Below are positions 62,307 to 64,000 of a DNA stretch of 64,000 nt, in pieces. Within the stretch, counting starts at the first letter, position 1; every line of letters begins with the position of its first letter. This DNA comes from Alphaproteobacteria bacterium (GTDB lineage Bacteria > Pseudomonadota > Alphaproteobacteria > Micropepsales > Micropepsaceae). The stretch covers positions 28,272 to 92,271 of the forward strand of contig JAGWMG010000014.1 of assembly GCA_028871795.1 (NCBI GenBank), in the 5' to 3' direction. The notes beneath the pieces were generated by a model that saw only the letters and a program-made list of their open reading frames with translations, ran no database searches and had not been told where the DNA came from. The position numbers and the translations under genes are program-made.

Positions 62307-63541
62307 GCGCGCACCTTCTTACTTTTTATCGAAACCACATTGCCACTTTCCGTTTTTGCACAGAATGCAGCCCAATCTTGCATCATCAATTTGCGTTTCT
62401 CAAACAAATCGCCCCGCCGATATGCAGCTTCAACTTTGTTCCCGATACTGTGGGCAAGCGCCATTTCGGCAGCATTGTGGGGGTAGTTCGTTTGTTCCGA
62501 GGCCCAATCCCGGAACGATGAACGGAAACCATGCACCACGGCGTTGACGCCCATGCGCCGCAAAACGGCAACCATCGTCATGTCGCTCATCGGCCCACCG
62601 CGCGAGGCCGGGAAAACTAAGGCCGTGCCCGCCATGCGGGGCAGAGCGCGTAGCAGCTTCACAGCGTCGGCGGATAGGGGCACGCGGTGTTCCTTGCCAG
62701 CCTTCATGCGTTCGGCAGGCACGGTCCACACAGCAGCTTCCATGTCGATTTCGGACCAAACCGAAAGGCGCACTTCGCCGCTGCGCGCGGCGGTCAAGAT
62801 CGCAAATTCAACCGCTCGCGCGCCCGTGCCTTCCTGCTTGCGAAGGCGTTTCATAAAGTCGCCCATTTCGGAAAACGGCAGGGCCGCGTAGTGCTTGACC
62901 TTGGCGATTTTGGCGGGCGCGGTGAGCGTCTTATCAAGGTGCCCCCGCCAGCGGGCCGGGTTAAGACCGTCCCGGTGCCCGCACACCGCCGCATAGTCCA
63001 ACACCTGTTCGATCCGGCCCCTCAACCGCGTGGCGGTTTCGGTTTTCGTCTGCCAAATCGGCTCTAGGATCGCCATGACGTGCGGCAATTCGACATCCCG
63101 CACCAACATGTTCCCGATTTTCGGGTAAGCGAAGCTGGCTAGGCTATGTCCCCACTGTTCGCGGTGCTTGGCGTTCCGCCACCCGGCTTCATGCGCAGCG
63201 ATGTAGTCTTCGGCACACGCCTTGAACGTTTTTTCCTTGCCCTGTGCAGCGCTCAGGGCCGACCGTGCGGCCTTCTTTTCCGCGATAGGGTCAATGCCCG
63301 CCCTGATCTGCTCGCGGGCCTGCCGTGCCGCGTCACGCGCGCCAGCGACCGTCAGAGTGGGGTAGCTGCCCAGCCCCATTTCGCGCCGCTTGACGCCCGC
63401 GCTGTACCGCAGCAGCCATGACCGCGCTCCGGCCTCAGTCACTTGAAGGGTGAGGCCGTCAACGCCGCCTACAGCGTGCGCGCCCGGTTCCGTCAAACGT
63501 GATACCGCCAAGGCCCCTAGCTCTTTCGCTTTGCGTGGCAT
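62303..63541 (-). CDS. int: Tyrosine recombinase, P4-type integrase
   Basis: A 412-residue integrase with an N-terminal DUF4102 arm-binding domain (TLQVTEAGARSWLLRY, GLGSYPTLTVAGARDAARQ), a core-binding domain, and catalytic residues Arg253 (AARSGEVRL), His337-x-x-Arg340 (HGFRSSFRDW), His364 and nucleophile Tyr374 (EAAYRRGDLF). All are intact. The gene is next to the right attachment site and drives integration at tRNA-Ala. GGGGCGGAAGG precedes the start. Confidence 0.95.
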   Translation of the reverse strand: MPRKAKELGALAVSRLTEPGAHAVGGVDGLTLQVTEAGARSWLLRYSAGVKRREMGLGSYPTLTVAGARDAARQAREQIRAGIDPIAEKKAARSALSAAQGKEKTFKACAEDYIAAHEAGWRNAKHREQWGHSLASFAYPKIGNMLVRDVELPHVMAILEPIWQTKTETATRLRGRIEQVLDYAAVCGHRDGLNPARWRGHLDKTLTAPAKIAKVKHYAALPFSEMGDFMKRLRKQEGTGARAVEFAILTAARSGEVRLSVWSEIDMEAAVWTVPAERMKAGKEHRVPLSADAVKLLRALPRMAGTALVFPASRGGPMSDMTMVAVLRRMGVNAVVHGFRSSFRDWASEQTNYPHNAAEMALAHSIGNKVEAAYRRGDLFEKRKLMMQDWAAFCAKTESGNVVSIKSKKVRA

Positions 63542-63578
63542 CCTTCCGCCCCTTCAATTTGACCCCATACCTACCCAC

Positions 63579-63608
63579 CAATAGCTGCGCTATCTCGTGC
63601 GTTGTCAA
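63579..63608 (-). promoter_or_regulatory. Possible integrase promoter
   Basis: On the minus strand TTGACA (63608-63603) is followed by an 18-nt spacer and CTATTG (63584-63579), about 38 nt upstream of the integrase ATG. A perfect -35 with a weak -10. Confidence 0.4.
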
Positions 63609-63617
63609 GAGTCCGCA

Positions 63618-63677
63618 TGAGACGATGCCATCGCGATAAATACTGTCAAATATGGATTTTTGAGACGGTGTGAGACG
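63618..63677 (+). promoter_or_regulatory. Arm-type integrase site candidates
   Basis: TGAGACG occurs at 63618-63624, 63661-63667 and 63671-63677, close to attR, and once beside attL at 53813-53819. P4-type integrases bind such repeated arm sites through the DUF4102 domain. Confidence 0.5.
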
Positions 63678-63700
63678 GGGTGAAGTTCGATTCCGGGGGA

Positions 63701-63715
63701 GCTTGGCTCCACCAC
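63701..63715 (+). repeat. attR core
   Basis: An exact copy of the 15-base tRNA-Ala 3' end. Upstream of it lies TTCGATTCC, like a T-loop, but separated by extra GGGGGA bases, so the match beyond 15 bp is imperfect. Confidence 0.85.
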
Positions 63716-63724
63716 CCTATGCTT

Positions 63725-63800
63725 CGCAGCTTCGGGTGGCGCGCCGCCAAATCCGAATTCAGCGTAGGGTGCCTCCCGAAGCTTCAGCGCAGGGAGGCTG
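63725..63800. repeat. Intergenic inverted repeat after attR
   Basis: GCTTCGGG (63729-63736) and CCCGAAGC (63775-63782) form the core of an imperfect inverted repeat of the kind that often follows alphaproteobacterial genes. It probably marks the resumption of host DNA. Confidence 0.5.
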
Positions 63801-63805
63801 ATGCC

Positions 63806-63916
63806 GTGTGGCACGTTTACTGTCTTGAGCCGGATGCGGAGGATAAGGGCACGGCAAATTCCGGCTTGTGCGGCTGCGACAAATCCGACAAGACAGGAGC
63901 GCGCGGAGGCCGATAG
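63806..63916 (+). pseudogene. Possible truncated GIY-YIG nuclease gene start
   Basis: From GTG 63806 the frame reads VWHVYCLEPD, like the start of UPF0213/GIY-YIG proteins (WxVYxL), then diverges and stops after 36 residues without the GIY motif. A tRNA followed by such a gene is common in alphaproteobacteria, so this may be its broken 5' end. Confidence 0.25.
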
Positions 63917-64000
63917 CATCGGTGGTGCGTTGTCGCGTGGGTTCTTCGAAAGGCGGGCGCATTGAGCGCATTCATCGACGCCCGGGCCGTCCCCGAAGGC
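63917..64000. other. End of window, no gene assigned
   Basis: Frames on both strands run through this stretch but none has a recognisable domain; an incoming minus-strand gene from outside the window is possible. Confidence 0.3.

Larger units (their letters stand above)
53719..63715. mobile_element. Integrated phage-satellite-like (PICI-like) element in tRNA-Ala
   Basis: About 10 kb bounded by a 15-bp direct repeat of the tRNA 3' end (53719-53733 and 63701-63715). GC is visibly lower than in the flanks. Eleven clear genes and one possible micro-gene are all on the minus strand: integrase by the right end, then AlpA, a DUF3987 ATPase, small and large terminase, and accessory genes to the left end. 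No portal, capsid, protease, tail or lysis gene is present. This is the arrangement of satellites that excise, replicate and are packaged with a helper phage; helper and mobility are inference. Confidence 0.85.

Noticed and set aside
53719-63715. Intact prophage
   Set aside because: No portal, capsid, tail or lysis gene; about 10 kb is too short for a tailed phage.
63605-63919. Minus-strand 104-codon frame at the right end
   Set aside because: It runs through the attachment site and repeat and has no domain.

Overview
The window is a high-GC alphaproteobacterial chromosome segment. The evidence is the gene content: a ChvI/ChvG two-component pair followed by a short HprK, a mannose-type EIIA and HPr; a DivL-like cell-cycle kinase with Tyr in the phospho-acceptor position; the alphaproteobacterial AddA/AddB pair; a carB-greA neighbourhood; and the block folC-accD-trpA-trpB-trpF-pyrF-ihfB-rpsA-cmk-aroA. 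The order within the class cannot be fixed from sequence alone.

Positions 1-10,200 hold the end of acetyl-CoA synthetase, a pterin dehydratase, a zincin-like protein, thpR-murJ, a BI-1 (YbhL) membrane protein behind a probable ybhL-leader RNA, and a four-gene ABC/Gld-type operon. Positions 10,200-16,430 hold a structured RNA ending in an intrinsic terminator 16 nt before carB, then carB, greA and an OPT-family transporter. Positions 16,500-20,090 hold the regulatory chain chvI-chvG-hprK-ptsM-ptsH. Positions 20,090-30,050 hold an S10 carboxypeptidase, ahcY, an RND efflux adaptor/permease pair and divL. Positions 30,050-41,700 hold a palindromic repeat, a ferredoxin and its reductase, tsaE, the cell-wall recycling pair amgK/murU, addB-addA, trxA and a DUF805 protein. 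Positions 41,750-53,620 hold the minus-strand biosynthesis and translation block, with a ParE-type toxin-antitoxin pair inserted between aroA and cmk, and a plus-strand TIGR02300-like acidic protein.

From a tRNA-Ala(GGC) at 53,657 to 63,715 lies a roughly 10-kb, lower-GC integrated element bounded by a 15-bp repeat of the tRNA 3' end. All its genes are on the minus strand: integrase, an unknown protein, AlpA, a possible 42-residue protein, a DUF3987 replication-type ATPase, two unknown proteins, small and large terminase, a DUF6378-like protein, a lipoprotein, an unknown protein and an SRAP (YedK/HMCES) protein. It has no portal, capsid, protease, tail or lysis gene. This integration/AlpA/replication/packaging layout is that of a phage satellite (PICI-like), and it is the most interesting object in the window. 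Beyond the right end, host DNA resumes with an inverted repeat and what looks like the broken start of a GIY-YIG nuclease gene.

Throughout the host part genes are tightly packed, often with 4-nt start/stop overlaps. Inside the element one 0.7-kb non-coding AT-rich stretch carries iterated motifs that may be an origin or operator region.
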